From assembly GCA_013398015.1 (NCBI GenBank), contig VZRR01007843.1:76852-140851 (forward strand): a stretch of 64,000 bases of DNA, given 5' to 3'. Below, piece by piece: positions 1-12,150 of the stretch (position 1 is the stretch's first letter; the number at the start of each line of letters is the position of its first letter). The notes under the pieces were generated by a model that did not search any database, was not told the DNA's origin, and worked only from the letters and a program-made list of their open reading frames with translations. The stretch comes from Oreocharis arfaki (Eukaryota > Chordata > Aves > Passeriformes > Paramythiidae). The translations under genes were made by a program, and so were the position numbers.

Positions 1-430
1 GACTCATCCCAAAATATGATGATAGCCTACTGGGACAACTGCCTGCAGATTACCTACTTTGGGACTCACAGAAGAGAATAATAGCCAGGCACAATGTCGG
101 CTGAAAGCTGAAATCAGGAAGCTGATAAGAACTGGTGCTCCATGGTGGAACTTCTAATACTTTACCCATGTGTACCTGAGAGCGTCTAGGAAGGTGAGGA
201 CACATGAGCAAGGAAGAATTTCTGAGGACATCTGGAAACACAAGCTGCAGCACGCAAAGGCACTTTTGTTCCATGGCAGGATGCCTATGTTGGCACCCCT
301 TGAACTTCCCTTTTCCTGTCAAGTCCCATCTTTCTCCTCACAGAAATGCTGTGGGTCAGTCCCAGCAGGGAGGATCATGAGACGATGTAAATATCGGCAT
401 CATTAGAAGGTGTTGACCAGAGAACAGAAT
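1..430. other. Unique sequence, no gene seen
   Basis: Frames of 90 codons (minus) and 78 codons (plus) overlap here on opposite strands. Neither shows a recognisable domain, and the composition is that of ordinary noncoding vertebrate DNA. No repeat family is recognised until the CR1 scrap that follows. Confidence 0.5.
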
Positions 431-500
431 TGTAGAATCACAGAATGGTTTAAAGAGAGATTAAAGATCATCTAGTTCCAGCCCTGCAAGGTCAAGGAGG
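431..500 (-). mobile_element. CR1 LINE 3'-end remnant
   Basis: The stretch begins TGTAGAATCACAGAATGG and continues with TTAAAGATCATCTAGTTCCA. This is the antisense of the CR1 3' end, whose sense strand finishes with CCAACCC…ATTCTATGATT. Only about 70 bases remain, with many substitutions, so the copy is old and heavily 5'-truncated. CR1 inserts by target-primed reverse transcription and most genomic copies are short 3' pieces like this one. It has no coding capacity. Confidence 0.75.
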
Positions 501-2108
501 GAGAAACAGCTTGTGTGCAACAGCTAGGAGAGTTTGATGAGATGGGGAACAGGGAAAGGCACTAAGATGTCAAAGAAAATTGACAAATAACAGCAAATGC
601 ATTGAAAAAAAAAACCAACGAAAACAAAAACCAAAACCCAACAAACTATTGAATCAGCATTGTATTTCTTCCCCACTGATTCTACTTTCAGCTTTCTGAT
701 GAAACCACCAGCCTTAGATTATTTGCTGACAAATAACTGCTAATTGCTGACAAGTAACTGCTGACAGGAGGAAGAGGTAAAGGTCCCACCACAGTTTCCT
801 CGAGCAGAGTGCACTAGTGGCACATTTCAGACTTACCTACCAGCAGGGATGTAATTCACAAACCTGTGAGGCACTTTTGGTCTTCCAGCATTGTTTTGCC
901 TTACAACTCTACAGCACTGGTGAGAAAAATAAAATATTAGCCAGAATTTGAAAGTCTAATGTCAGAAAAAACATCGAACCATCAATAATTCTTTCTTTTT
1001 CAAAACAACCCTTTGATGCCTCTTTGATCAGTGGCTAGTTAATGTTGTATGTCTTCCTCTGATAAACAATTTCCTCTGCCAATATTATAGAGTGCTCTGA
1101 TATGCACATTAAATCTAAATTAGTGTATTAAATGTGTTAAACTGCATGCAACTGTCAGCTAATCTGACATTTATCTCATGCACCTGATATACTGCCACCC
1201 ACGTCTTCAGCAGAATCTCAATTTTGTTATACTTGGAGTACAGCAAAATAATGTGTATTTGATACAAGGCATTATCAAAATTGTTACATTCTATGTACAC
1301 TTAACTAGAGTTGGATATACCACAGGTGCTGTGGCTGCATTCAGGATGATCAGCTGAGTTTTCCTGGGATCCTAATGTGGATCTTCCGTGGGTCTTTGAC
1401 AACTTCTGCTTGGATCTGAGGCTACACACTCCAGCCCCAAAGCACAAATTTATGGAGAGACAAGGGCATAGCTATGGAAAGCTCCACTACTGGAGACATG
1501 ATACTACAGCAGGTAGTCTAAAGTGTTTCTGTCCAATGCATCAAAGAGCTATCGTTGTACACAACTACACTTGCCAAATTATATGGCTTAGTTAATGGAA
1601 ATTTGTGTGCAGACATCATGGAAGTTATTCAAAGTAGCCCTAAAACGAACTGACAACCACAAGCCAAATAAGAACTAATTTCTGTAACTGGATTAGTTTG
1701 ATTTGAGCTGTGACAAAATTGAGTTTTACAGAACCATAGTGAAGCATTAGGCAGGTACTGCTGGACATCAAGATACAGTTTGGGAAGACCTTTGGCTGAT
1801 GAAGGATGTGGCCTAAGGGAAAGAACAGATGACTTCTAATGCCTTTATCCTGTAGGGCTAACACGCATATTTTTACCCCATTTAAGGACCATTACGTTAC
1901 CACTTGTCGTAAGTCACCTTGAAATAATCTTTTGAAATACGCTGTAAAAAATCTTGGATGAGAATTACTACAGGTTTTATAGACTACAGGTCATGTGAAT
2001 ACCAGCTGGATATAGATGACTCTGAAAACTTCAGGACAGCATCTCTTCAGGATTTCTTTATCCACTCTGTATCAGGTAGAAATTCAGTGGCCCTACGCTA
2101 GCAAAGAA
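501..2108. other. Unique AT-rich sequence with an A-rich patch
   Basis: No gene or interspersed repeat is recognised. It contains an A/C-rich low-complexity patch at about 603-646 and a short tandem duplication at 723-764, listed separately. Open frames of 61-74 codons are isolated and show no domain. Confidence 0.5.
723..764. repeat. 21-base tandem duplication
   Basis: Two adjacent 21-base units (723-743 and 744-764), each starting TTGCTGACAA and containing TAACTGCT, differ at two positions. A related TGACAAATAACAGC lies near 588-601, about 130 bases upstream. This looks like a local replication-slippage duplication. Confidence 0.7.
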
Positions 2109-2225
2109 GTCATAGAAGGGTTTCAGTTGGAAAAGACCTTAAAGACTATCTTGTTCCAACCCCTCTGCAATGGTCAGGGACAGCTTCTACTAGAACAGGT
2201 TGCCTTGGGCCCCCCACAAACTTCC
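2109..2225 (-). mobile_element. CR1 LINE 3' fragment
   Basis: Antisense CR1 3' end. GTCATAGAAGGGTTTCAGTT is followed by the diagnostic GGAAAAGACCTTAAAGA, CTTGTTCCAACCCC, GGTCAGGGACA and CTAGAACAGGTTGCC blocks in the usual order. About 117 bases remain. The terminal repeat of the element is reduced to a single unit. There is no coding content, and substitutions throughout suggest an old insertion. Confidence 0.85.
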
Positions 2226-2989
2226 TGCATGTCTCAGTGCCAGGAAAATTACAGGAAGACCTAAGAGTAGGAATGTCTGCTTACAAACACCACTTACATA
2301 ACATTGTTTTACCGCTATGCATAGATTAGACACCATTGAGGAAGTAAAACGTTTTCCCAGATTGATATAGAAAATTCAGCTGTTAATACTTTCAATTAAA
2401 ACCCAAAATTTACTGCAGCCTGAAAAGGGTGAGTTTTCCTGGCGTTTTTCTTACAGCAGCAAGGGGACATGAATCACAACTGCTGAATAAGTGGGAAGAC
2501 ATGTTCACTGGGATGATGCCAGTGGATAGTTTCAGCCTGTCTCTGCTGACAACCATGGCATAGACTCACCATGCACAAAATCTGGGTAGTCCCTTCCCTA
2601 GACCAAAAAAAAAATAAAAAAAATAAAAAAAAAAATTAGAAGAATAAAGAAGCACAGAAAAAGCTTTGAAAATGTGACACAGCTCTTTTCACTCTCTCTG
2701 TGAAACCTTGGTAATACATCTCTCCTTGGCTTTTACAACAGAACTGCCTTCCAGGTTGAGAGATGGTACAAAGGGTAAAACTGCCACTCCAGTGACACAC
2801 TACATGATTTATGGACAGTCCAACTTACAGTCATCCAGCTCTTCCCAGAACCCTCACCTGTGCTTGAGGAGTTCCTCTGAGGGTACTGGAATTTACAGGG
2901 GGCCCTATCACAGCCCCAAAGTCCACTGTGGGTTTTGGGATTTGGAAATACCCATGGAAGGAAGGAAGAAACAAGAAGACTTCTGCTGG
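2226..2989. other. Unique sequence with an A-rich simple repeat
   Basis: There is an A-run broken by single T bases at 2604-2637. The remainder could include the upstream (U3) part of the LTR-like element that follows, but I cannot place its left edge. Frames of 89-94 codons overlap on both strands and carry no recognisable domain. Confidence 0.4.
2604..2637. repeat. A-rich low-complexity tract
   Basis: An uninterrupted A/T stretch made of A runs separated by single T bases (A10, T, A8, T, A11). It could be a poly(A) tail left by a retroposed sequence on the plus strand, but I recognise no retrogene upstream of it. Confidence 0.8.
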
Positions 2990-3217
2990 TAAAGTGCCAC
3001 CACTCCATTTCACAGTACCCCTAAGTGGGAGCCAGTGAGCCATAGCCACACCAACCTCCTGGATGTGCCCTGGCCACACTCCCTGGGCTAGGGAGACCAA
3101 AAGGTCTCTCCCAGGATGCCTTATTCCTCTCCTCTTTCCCTAGCCCCACCTGTGTACCACCCCCGTGCCCTCAGACTATTGGTCCCTGATGCTTTCTCTC
3201 CACCCCTACTGACCCCA

Positions 3218-3225
3218 TATAAAAA
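3218..3225 (+). promoter_or_regulatory. TATA box of the LTR-like segment
   Basis: TATAAAAA sits 36 bases downstream of an inverted CCAAT motif (ATTGG, 3178-3182) and about 86 bases upstream of AATAAA. This spacing fits the U3/R part of a retroviral LTR. Activity cannot be judged from sequence. Confidence 0.5.
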
Positions 3226-3310
3226 CCTGAACCCTTCCTCTTTCACTGTCTTGCTCCTCTTCATCCCATTCTCATCTGCCTCCCTGGACCTGCACCACTC
3301 ACATGGCTGG

Positions 3311-3316
3311 AATAAA
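3311..3316 (+). terminator. AATAAA polyadenylation signal of the LTR-like segment
   Basis: AATAAATCCCTCTTGGAGACC lies downstream of the TATA box at the distance expected for the R region. AATAAA is common by chance in AT-rich DNA. The call rests on its order relative to the CCAAT and TATA motifs in a locally C-rich segment. Confidence 0.45.
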
Positions 3317-3420
3317 TCCCTCTTGGAGACCAATCCTGACTCTGTGCCGCTGACTCATTGAGGAAACTCTCCAGGGTGTCTGAGTGTGTGTGTGTGTGCA
3401 GTGGCCTCGCCGTGCAGCTC

Positions 3421-6400
3421 TCAGCCAGAGACGCTTTCAGAAGGTTGCAGCCTTCCTACCACCAAACCCATATTTCAGAGTATTCCTTTGTAAATGTCAC
3501 TGTTTTGGTCACCCAGTTAATTGTGGCATGACGGAGGTGGGGAGCAGAGTTTCCTCAGGGCTATGTGGAATGGATGCCATCATTACCCAAACACGGTTAG
3601 GGGAGTTTTACTCATCCATGGCACCATCAGGCTTTTGTTTGCTAGGAAAAAGTTTTCCTGGCCCAGTCTGGACCCTGTAACTCCTAAATTTCAATATGAC
3701 AAAAGAGCTTCAACTCAATTTCCCCACGCAGTGATCTCAAAACTTCTAAAGCGTTTTCCAAATGACAGTAACTGCACAATGTGCCATTAATCACCGCTGA
3801 CAAGTTCTCCTGAGCAGCCCCTGATTGATCCTGATGTTGTCAAACTTTCTTTTTCTTGTGACATCTTTCTGATTGGCATCTCTGTTCGGTGCTTTTGTGA
3901 CCTTTCTGCTGTATTGATCCACAGAAATCACAGGGAAGTGAGCAGTTTCATGAAGGGGGAAAGTTGATAAGAGCAGGTCAGATGGTTACTGGGACCTCCG
4001 CACACCTTCATTTTAATGATTGATTAGTGGAAGAGCAGAGCAAGAGCCAAGGACATCAAAATTAGGAAGTGATAAGGTCTCTATAAGGGGGGTCTTACAG
4101 TCTCTTTTTATGGTTCCTATTGAAGCCTCTTATCTTGTAGTATTGATTAGCAATGTGAACAGACTCCTGTTGTGCTCTGAGATAATTTATAGCAACAGGT
4201 TTATTGGGAAATTTGGCAGTGAGTTTGGTGGTGCTGGTTCTGTGGAAGCAGGTCTTGGCATCAGGAACTGCCCTTCCTCCTTCCACAGGTTGGGTGGAGA
4301 TGAGGTGAGAGTCCCCGCTGTAAGGGAAAATGCTCAGTAATTTAGGGATCAGAACTGTGTCTAGCTGCACACCTTCTGGGGACCTCACAGCATACCACAG
4401 CGCAACTGATGGGTGGGGAATTGTCTCCAGCACAAAACTTCCTAACATCCAGACGTGAACAAACACACAATAAATTAGCAAAATCTCCAGAAAGATTGAT
4501 AATGTCCACCACAAATACAAGGATTGGAATGTGGGAGTGTGGAGGGTGATCCAGGGAGAGGGCTGGATGCAGCTGAATGCACGAAATCCCCAAACAAAAG
4601 AAAATACTCCACAGAGTCATCTGTCACAGCTCAGAAAATCTTGCTTTATTTTATTTTCCTCCTTTTCTCCTCATGCATCACTCCTAAAGACACGCTGTTC
4701 AGGGCGATATGTTAAACAGGGAGAACAGGCTAGCTGAGAAAATCATTTGTGGGCTGGGTATCTGAACACTCAATTTTTAACCGTTCTTTCACCTCAAAGC
4801 CCCGTGAATTTGATATGGAGAACAGGTGTGTGAATGCTCATTTAAGTGTGTCTCTTTCCTGAAAAGCAAAGTGTTTTATGAATATTTCTTTTTTTGCTAG
4901 TTACTGTGATAAACCTGTTGCTGATATTGAATATTGAATTCTGTTGTAGAGACAACAGCACTGGTTTATAATGATAATAAATATAGGTTCAGTGCAAGGA
5001 CAAACAGCACTTAGAAAAGAAATTAGAGTCTTTCAAAATGGGAAGGATAGGTTTTCTCTAATCCATCTTAGCTTTGTTTACTGTCTAACACTGATCAATA
5101 TCTTTCAGAGTGTGGTAATGGTCCGTATTTAGATATCAAGCAACTTAGCTGTACTGTATTTTGTATTGAGATATCTGGTCCTTAAATTCTCATTTTTTTC
5201 TCTCCACTGCACAATTTCAATAAACCAAACTATTATCTCATGGGAAGCCCTGAAAATTCTGAGGAAAACAAAAAATCAAGACTACTGAAAAAGAACATTT
5301 TGTTCACGTAATATCTTCCACCCTAGAAGTACTTCTTCCTGTCAGATGCAAATATTAATTTTAAATTTTGTCACCAAAGTCCAATCAAAGCATAATAAAA
5401 TATACCTCAATAGGAATGTAATTGAAATCACCACAGGTTTGCAAAAATGGTTGCATTTACTCAGAAAATGTTTTACTCAGCAGGAAGTATGCTGATGCTT
5501 TTTAGAGCATGTCTTTTAATTTGATTTTTGGGGAGCATATCTGTGTCATTGATCCTCTTAGAATGGTAAAGCTACAACTTGGAAATCTCATAGTGATGAC
5601 AGGAAAGCCCATCCTTCCTTTCTCTTCCTACAATGATACCCTAAACCGGTATTACTTTTACTTCTTTTCTTGCACAAATATAGGACCTGCAATTGTCACC
5701 CTCACACTCTGAGGCGCATGTGAGGGAAACACTACTCCACCTAAAGTACCTGGACACAGACTATCAGTTTATTGGACTATTCTGGTTTGTGTTTTTCAGT
5801 GTGCTCAGTGGCGTTTAACAATATGAGATGGCATTTGCAACACAACCCAATGTCCTGGGGCAGAACAAGTTCCAGAGTCAGAGGAGTGCAGTGGTTTACT
5901 GAAGATTTATAGCCTGAGTTTTAAAGAGTAGCGAAGAGCAATGTAATAATATGTGGCACTCGGAAGCCTGGAAGCAAAACTTGCTCTGATGTCTGTACTA
6001 CCAATCCTAATTATGTTCTACTATTAAGTAAGGCAGTTAATAATCTGTATCATAGCTAAAAGAGTTTGGGGGGTTTATTCTTTCCTGTTTTCATTCATTT
6101 AATGTTCTCATTTACCACTTCTTTTGGTAACAAAGGTATTTCTCCTATTTTAGATTTTAGGTAGCACCCTGCTGCCCAATGAAAATTCAAGGCAAGGTGT
6201 TTTGGTGCAGCACCAGGAGAAGTGACAGACATCTCCAGTGACCTGCAAGATCACAACACATCTGAGTATCCCAGGTGCAAAGCAGAGCTGGGTTGTTTCT
6301 AGTTCAGGTTTAACAGAGAGATCCGCTAATTCAAGTATATGGATTTCGCTGACATTTTATGCAATGACAGCTCTTAAATATTCTCCTGCTTAATTGCTCT

Positions 6401-7419
6401 GAGGAGTCTGTTTTGGTACTAATCATTTAAATGTGCCACACAAATCTCCTGTAATAGTAGATTCTGCTTTTCTTTCTAAATTATGTGGTAACTCCTGTAT
6501 TTTACAGCTGTTTGTGCATGAAAAATGCTCAAGAACTTCAGTGCTTATATAGAATTGCCAGTTGCTTGGGGTTTTTTTTTACCTGAGAGTATTTTTTAAA
6601 AATACAGCAGCTCAAATTAGTGATAAGCATAATGATTTGTAAGAAGCAGAACAAACAAAATTTCATCGTCTTTTTTCCCATTTTGTTGGCCTGTGAAGGA
6701 CACTCATAATTTCCGCTATTAGCTATAACAATCCTTTTTATTTTCATTTTGATGAGAATTAATTTAGATTCAAACCAAAGAGACTAATTGCATGATATAC
6801 AGTATTATCTGTATTAAAATAAGCAAGGGTTTGTCGTACACGAGGCTGTGAGAACGTATTGACATGAAACCACACTAGTTCAGAAAGATTACATTTTAGG
6901 ATTTTGAGTTTTAGGAACGAATAAACAGTCAGCCTGGAAATGAACAAGAGCAATCACTGAACCTGAAGAGGGCTCTGGAAAGCTCTGAAAGAATATTTGT
7001 GTTCCTACGAACTGGCTCATTTTTCTTGGCTTTATTAGTTACTCCAACTAAAATCTCATGAAGATGGGCCATATTTTCAGCAGGTTCTACACTCCCCCGG
7101 GCTCTAGGGTTCAGGGTTTACTCTGGGCAGGCTCAGGGAGGGTTAAACTATGGTTTTAGCCCAGCCAGTGAAGCAGCCACTGCAGCGGCGCTGGAGCTGG
7201 GCTAAGGAGAAGTTTGGAGGTTTCCTCCCTTGGGTTTTTTGCTTATGCAACGTAAGTGTGAAATGCTGAAACTCAACAGGGATTGCATCATGCCAGAGTT
7301 CTTCCCTGTGTACTGAGGATGAGGAGTGTGTTGTCCAAGGACGTCCCAGAACGCCTTTTAAACCCCTTTTGTTACTGAGAAGACCCTTGAGAATTTTGGA
7401 AAATCTTCCAGCTCTAGGA
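3421..7419. other. About 4 kb of unique AT-rich sequence
   Basis: No CR1 piece, LTR, tRNA or exon is recognised. The longest frame (141 codons, minus, 4095-4520) overlaps others on the opposite strand and shows no domain. A locally GC-rich patch at about 7095-7215 stands out from its surroundings but matches nothing I recognise. Confidence 0.45.
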
Positions 7420-7828
7420 GAATCCTTGAGGTTGGAAAAGGCCTCCAAGACCACTAAGTCCGAGCTTTGACCAAACACCACCATGTCAACCCGACCGTGG
7501 CACTGAGTGCTACATCCAGTTGTTTCTTGAGCACCTTCAGGCATGGTGACTCCACCACCTCCCTGGGCAGCCCATTCCAATCCTTAACAACCATTTATGT
7601 CAACATGTTCTTCCCAATATCCGACTTGAATCTCCCCTGGCACAGCTTCAAACTTTGTCCTCTCCTCCTGTCCCTGTTCCCTGGGAGCAGAGTCCAACCC
7701 CCCCCGGCTGCCCCCTCCTGTCAAGGAGTTGTGGAAAGTGAGAAGGTCTCTTCTGAGCCTCCTTTTCTCCAAGCTGAGCTCCACCAGCTCCCTCAGCCAC
7801 TTCTCATCAGACTTACTCTCTAAATCCT
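7420..7828 (-). mobile_element. CR1 LINE 3' fragment, about 400 bases
   Basis: A well-preserved antisense CR1 3' region. In order it shows AATCCTTGAGGTTGGAAAAG, GGCACTGAGTGCTACATCCA, TGGTGACTCCACCACCTCC, TGGGCAGCCCATTCCAAT, TTCTTCCCAATATCCGACTT and CTGAGCCTCCTTTTCTCCA. This is the CR1 subfamily whose 3' UTR carries the GACTCCACCACCTCCCTGGGCAG block. A C-rich slip (about nine C) sits near 7698. Long frames on both strands (145 codons minus, 118 plus) are products of this repeat, not genes. The terminal ATTCTATGATT units are lost. Confidence 0.92.
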
Positions 7829-10800
7829 TCCCTATCCCCTGGGTTTTTAAATGAGCTTTTCTGGGCTGTTATGGGTAGGTCAAAGAACAGGAAATTTCAA
7901 ATGTTTTTGAGTAAGGAAGATGCAGAGGGACAGGGAGTAGAATATTATAAGCTCTAAATGGTGAAATGCTGGCCTCAGTTAGGGGATCTGTAAATCTTCA
8001 TCATTACTTGTCTCTGTGGGGTGTGGAGGAGACAGGAGCTGCCAAGGTTCTGCACCCTCTGTTGCTTCTAAATTCTGAACTCTTTGGGGCCAAGGCCAAT
8101 GGGATTCAGGATCTGCAGAACGCTACCTTAAGCACTATTGATTTTCTAGGAAATATTTGAGATTCAGAGCCCTCAGAGGTTCTTTCCTTTGGGTTCTCCT
8201 ATGTTCAGAATATCTGCTAAAGCCAGGCAAATGACGTTAGGGTCTTCTGCATGTTTTCAGTGTATTGTAAAATTCAGAGGGTTCAGTAATCATCTCTTCT
8301 CTTACATTCTGTCTACATAAATCAGTCCCCTGTGCTATGTTTGGAGAAAAGAACCAGTCTTCAGACTAACTCATTTTCCCCGAGTACAATTACAGAGTTT
8401 TGCTCATCTTCAGAACATCTGAATTTGATTTTCCCTCATTAGATGGGAAAGTTTCTTGAAATTATTTAAACTCAGTACAACAATATGATTCTTCCACTCC
8501 TCTCTGCCATCAAAACAGGAATGAAGATGTTAGTTTGGGGAGCAATCAGGCAATCTAAATTATTCAGATCTGAAAGTTTTAAGTTAGAACAGTTTTTCAA
8601 ATTCATTTGTATTTGGATTACAACAGTCTCAACCCATGTCTGTCTAATGAAGCTCCTGCTGAAAATCTCAGCTGGAAATTCGGGGAATCAAGTCTATCCA
8701 TCATCTCAGAGTCATGATTATTTCATAAGCAACACTCGGTGTTCAGTCAAGTCTTTAACTCATCATTTGAGTTACCATAGTTTAACCATACAGGCATCTT
8801 TTAGAAGAACTCATGCTGAACATTACTTGATGAAGATAAATCCCATTAGCAGAACAAACAGTACAGAAGTCTGTCCTGACACCACAATAAGGTATCCTTA
8901 AATATTCATAAAGGATACAGGTGCAGATCTCTCATCACGTATTGGAGCACATCCAAAGCCTTTAGGAAGAATATTAATAACTCCTTCTCTTGCGTTTCTG
9001 TCGGAGGAATAGCTCAATTAGTCTCAGTCTGCTGTCTTTCCCTTATCTATTATACATTTGAGCTGTTACACTTTGCTTCTGGAAGTGCACATGGAAAGAT
9101 TTGCATTAACAAGGTAAGGGTGCACTGGAGAGCACAGGGGCACCCTGTACCAAACTTCTCGGGCTGAGGAAGACCTTGCCCGCGTGTCTGTGCATGCAGT
9201 CTCTTTGCTGTCTCTTTGCTCTTCTGCCCTTTCCCCACATTGCTTTGCACACCAAGAACTACTAAAGAGCTTTGTGTGGTATATGCTACAGGTGAAATGA
9301 AAAGAAAACTTAACACAAAGAAGGATTAAAAGGGTTAAAGGAAGAGGAGACCTGAGGTGGAGAGACCAGAAGTTGGTGAAGATTGCAAGCAATGCGTGAG
9401 ACTGCAGCTCCGGGGAAGAAAACAGAGATGGGAAGGGAGAAATGGTTGAATCTGACAGGGGGTACAGAGAGAGGTCACTTCTTTTTGAACTGTGCCCTGA
9501 AAAATTGTATTTATTGTAGTATGTCTGTGAGTCTGTAAAAATATAAGTCATCTTCTAGCCTTTTGCCTTTTCTACTGAGTCATGAAGGAGACTTGCATGA
9601 TTAATGATGTGGAATCATAATTTGTGGTATATGCACATTCCCAAAAACCTTCTGGAGTTCAGTGAACAGGTCAATTAATAACACCTATCACCCCTTAAAA
9701 GTGGGTTAATAATCTATGGGGGATAACACTCTACATCTTTCAGACTTTCAAAATGTATGTAATTACATAACTGGATGCTCTAACAAAGTCCATTTTCTGT
9801 CATGCCATCCACCACAAATGTATCCCATGTGATGTATAACATGATTTGACTTTTGAAAATCTTTATAGATTACCATTATCTCCTAGGATACATATTAAAA
9901 AAGAGACTAGAACACATGTAAAAATATCTAAAGAATGTCATTTTAGCTGGCCAGATATATTCAGTTAATAAATGATGGCTTAAGTTAAAAAATAATCATT
10001 GTAGCTGTCAGTAAAGGTTTATTGAGTTCTGCATTAAAATAGTGTAGAATTTCCTAGGCAGAAAAATGACATCTTCCTTTCAGCTTGGGGAAAAAAAAAA
10101 GAAAAAAAACCACCAAAACTTCACAACTTTGTGGTTTGCAGAAATAACACTACAAAACTCCTTCTCCAGAAAAATGAGACTATTCAACTGAGGCTACAGA
10201 AAAAAAATTACCACCATCTGTTATCAGTATAGAACATATAACACAAGCAAGGAATTCTGTTTCTAGGCAGAAGGAAGGGTACCATGTACTGCAATAAAAA
10301 AAATCACTATACTCACTGGGACTGAATATTCTTGATATTCTAGATATTCTTTTTGAGGTAGCTCTGGTGTGAGGCTAGGGGTGTGCCTTGAGTCATCTCT
10401 CATTCCTCTTCAGAAAATACATTGCTAGGAAGTAAGGCAGTCTGAAATGATCCCGAGAGTGCTTGCATAGGGGATTGAGCCTTATTTGTACTCTATTCTA
10501 GCAATTTCTCAGTCAGAGCACTGCACTGACTATGTGAATTTATGATTTATGACTCAGTGTGGCTTGGCTTTAAGTTTGTGGTTCTCTTCAGAACAATGTT
10601 GAAGCAGGAATATCAGCTCCTTTACCAAGGCTCCTGAGTTAGAGCCAGACCCAACTCTCTTAATTATTAATCTGGAGCTCTTCTAGGTAGACAATTCTTT
10701 AGTCCCAGCAAGAGTACTTTCCATTCTAAAGTGCTTTATGGATTGAAAAAGTCTGACAATCTCTCTGTAGCACTAATATCTTAAATGTGTTTCTTCACCC

Positions 10801-11567
10801 TGTGACTGTAACAGGTAAAATACTCTCTCTCTTATTTTTGGAACATAAGCTAGAAAATCTTCTTTTCCCTCAAAGGAGAACCAAGAATTTCAATTTTGGT
10901 GGGTGGAAAACACCTGCCCAAAACAGTAAGCAGATGCTAGGGACATCTATCTCCAAGAGGAAGCTGGATATGAGCACAAGTGAGGACTGAGTCTGGGATT
11001 TCCCTCTTCCCAGTTTGAGAGTCTCTAACTCACGAGCTGTTCCGTTCCCTTCTCCCCTACCTGCTTTGAAAGGAAAGACAGGTATCTTGTTCAAATGTTT
11101 GAAGGAGAGATCAGAGACATCTCCCTGCAGAAGAACACTCTGAACCAGCTTCCCTGTGAGCAGATGTGTCTCCTTCAAATACAGAGGAAAACATCTGAGA
11201 GAGAGAGATATTGAGACTTGTTACCTGCTCAATGTGTAGAGACACCATTAGGAAAGTCTTGGCTACCCTTTGTTCATCTTTCTGTCTGACTTAACTCTCC
11301 TTTTCCCTGTGCATTGAACACTGAGACTGTATTCCATGATATAAATCCTGGTCTGCAGAAAATTAAATCAGACACTGTAATATTCAGGGGCAGGAGGAGG
11401 ACAAGAGGCAATAGAAGGGCAATTCGACTTTCATCGTTCCCTTCTAATATTTTCTCATCTCCCGGTGCTGTGATGAAGAGAAACATGTACTGTACCATAC
11501 TAATAGCAACCATGTAAGTACCCACAATTATTAAGGAGATTTTACTTTAAAAGCACAGATGAAATAC
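7829..11567. other. About 3.7 kb of unique sequence
   Basis: No gene or clear repeat is recognised. An A-rich patch (A10 G A8) lies at about 10088-10110. Frames up to 161 codons (minus, 9066-9551) show no domain and overlap other frames. Confidence 0.45.
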
Positions 11568-11635
11568 ATTCATAGAATCCTAGAATGGCAGATATTTTAA
11601 GTTATCTAAAATGGTCCTAGACAAAGCAGGCAAAT
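11568..11635 (-). mobile_element. Possible highly degraded CR1 3' end
   Basis: CATTCATAGAATCCTAGAAT followed by GGCA and a loose match to the TTTAAG…ATCTA…GTCC block suggests an antisense CR1 terminus. The downstream matches are weak. Only the duplicated TAGAATCCTAGAAT terminus is convincing, so this could be a chance resemblance. Confidence 0.4.
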
Positions 11636-11917
11636 GAGTTGAGCTTCAGGTCATCTCCATTGATAGTAATGGCACCCATTTCCTGGGTCACATGTGGCAA
11701 ATATGTTAAATTTGACACTTAATATGCACGCAAATGCAAACTCAGCTGACTTGACCAAGAAACAGGGAAAGTATGTGGCACGTTAGGAGCTCAACTCCAT
11801 TCACGGGTGATGTAAAGCATTGGAAAGGAAGGTTCCTGCCTTGCCACCACCATCCACCTGTAGCAAAAATGAGTGGTTCTTGAATTAATAACTCATACTC
11901 TTTCACTGGCAATGTTA

Positions 11918-12150
11918 TCAGACCAGATATAGGAAGAAATTTTTTGTGGTGAGAGTGGGGAAGCCCTGGCATAGATTGCTTGGAGAGGTGGTGGATGACC
12001 CATCCCTTGAAATATTTAAGGTTAGGTTGGATGAGGCTCTGAGCAAACTGATCTAGTTGAAAGCGACCGTTTTCATAGCAGGAGTTTGGGGTAGATGGCC
12101 TTTAAAGGTCCATTCCAACCCAAATCATTCTATGATTTTATCATTTTATC
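11918..12150 (+). mobile_element. CR1 LINE 3' end with terminal repeat
   Basis: Sense CR1 3' UTR in the expected order: AGATATAGGAAGAAATTTTT, GTGGTGGATGACCCATCCCT, TTTAAGGTTAGGTTGGATGA, GAGCAAACTGATCTAGTTGA, GGCCTTTAAAGGTCCATTCC and CAACCCAAATCATTCTATGA. The end is intact, closing with two degenerate tail units (TGATTTTATCATTTTATC). It is 5'-truncated at the usual hot spot in the 3' UTR and non-coding. Confidence 0.93.

Larger units (their letters stand above)
2990..3420 (+). mobile_element. Solo-LTR-like segment of an endogenous retrovirus
   Basis: The segment has the order of signals expected of a retroviral LTR read on the plus strand: an inverted CCAAT box (ATTGG, 3178-3182), a TATA box (TATAAAAA, 3218-3225), a pyrimidine-rich stretch, and AATAAA (3311-3316) about 86 bases after the TATA box, followed by a plausible U5 (TCCTGACTCTGTGCCGCTGA). 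It is also more C-rich than its surroundings. An imperfect hairpin lies at 3083-3114 in the putative U3. No gag, pol or env frame and no primer-binding site follows, so it would be a solo or truncated LTR. The family is not recognised and both boundaries are approximate. Alternatives are an unrelated promoter-like CpG-poor segment or another retroelement. Confidence 0.5.

Noticed and set aside
7103..7120. CTAGGGTTCAGGGTTTA, resembling degenerate telomere repeats
   Set aside because: Only two imperfect TTAGGG-like units; expected by chance in 64 kb.
7143..7823. Open frames of 145 and 118 codons on opposite strands
   Set aside because: Both run through the CR1 copy at 7.42-7.83 kb and reflect repeat composition.
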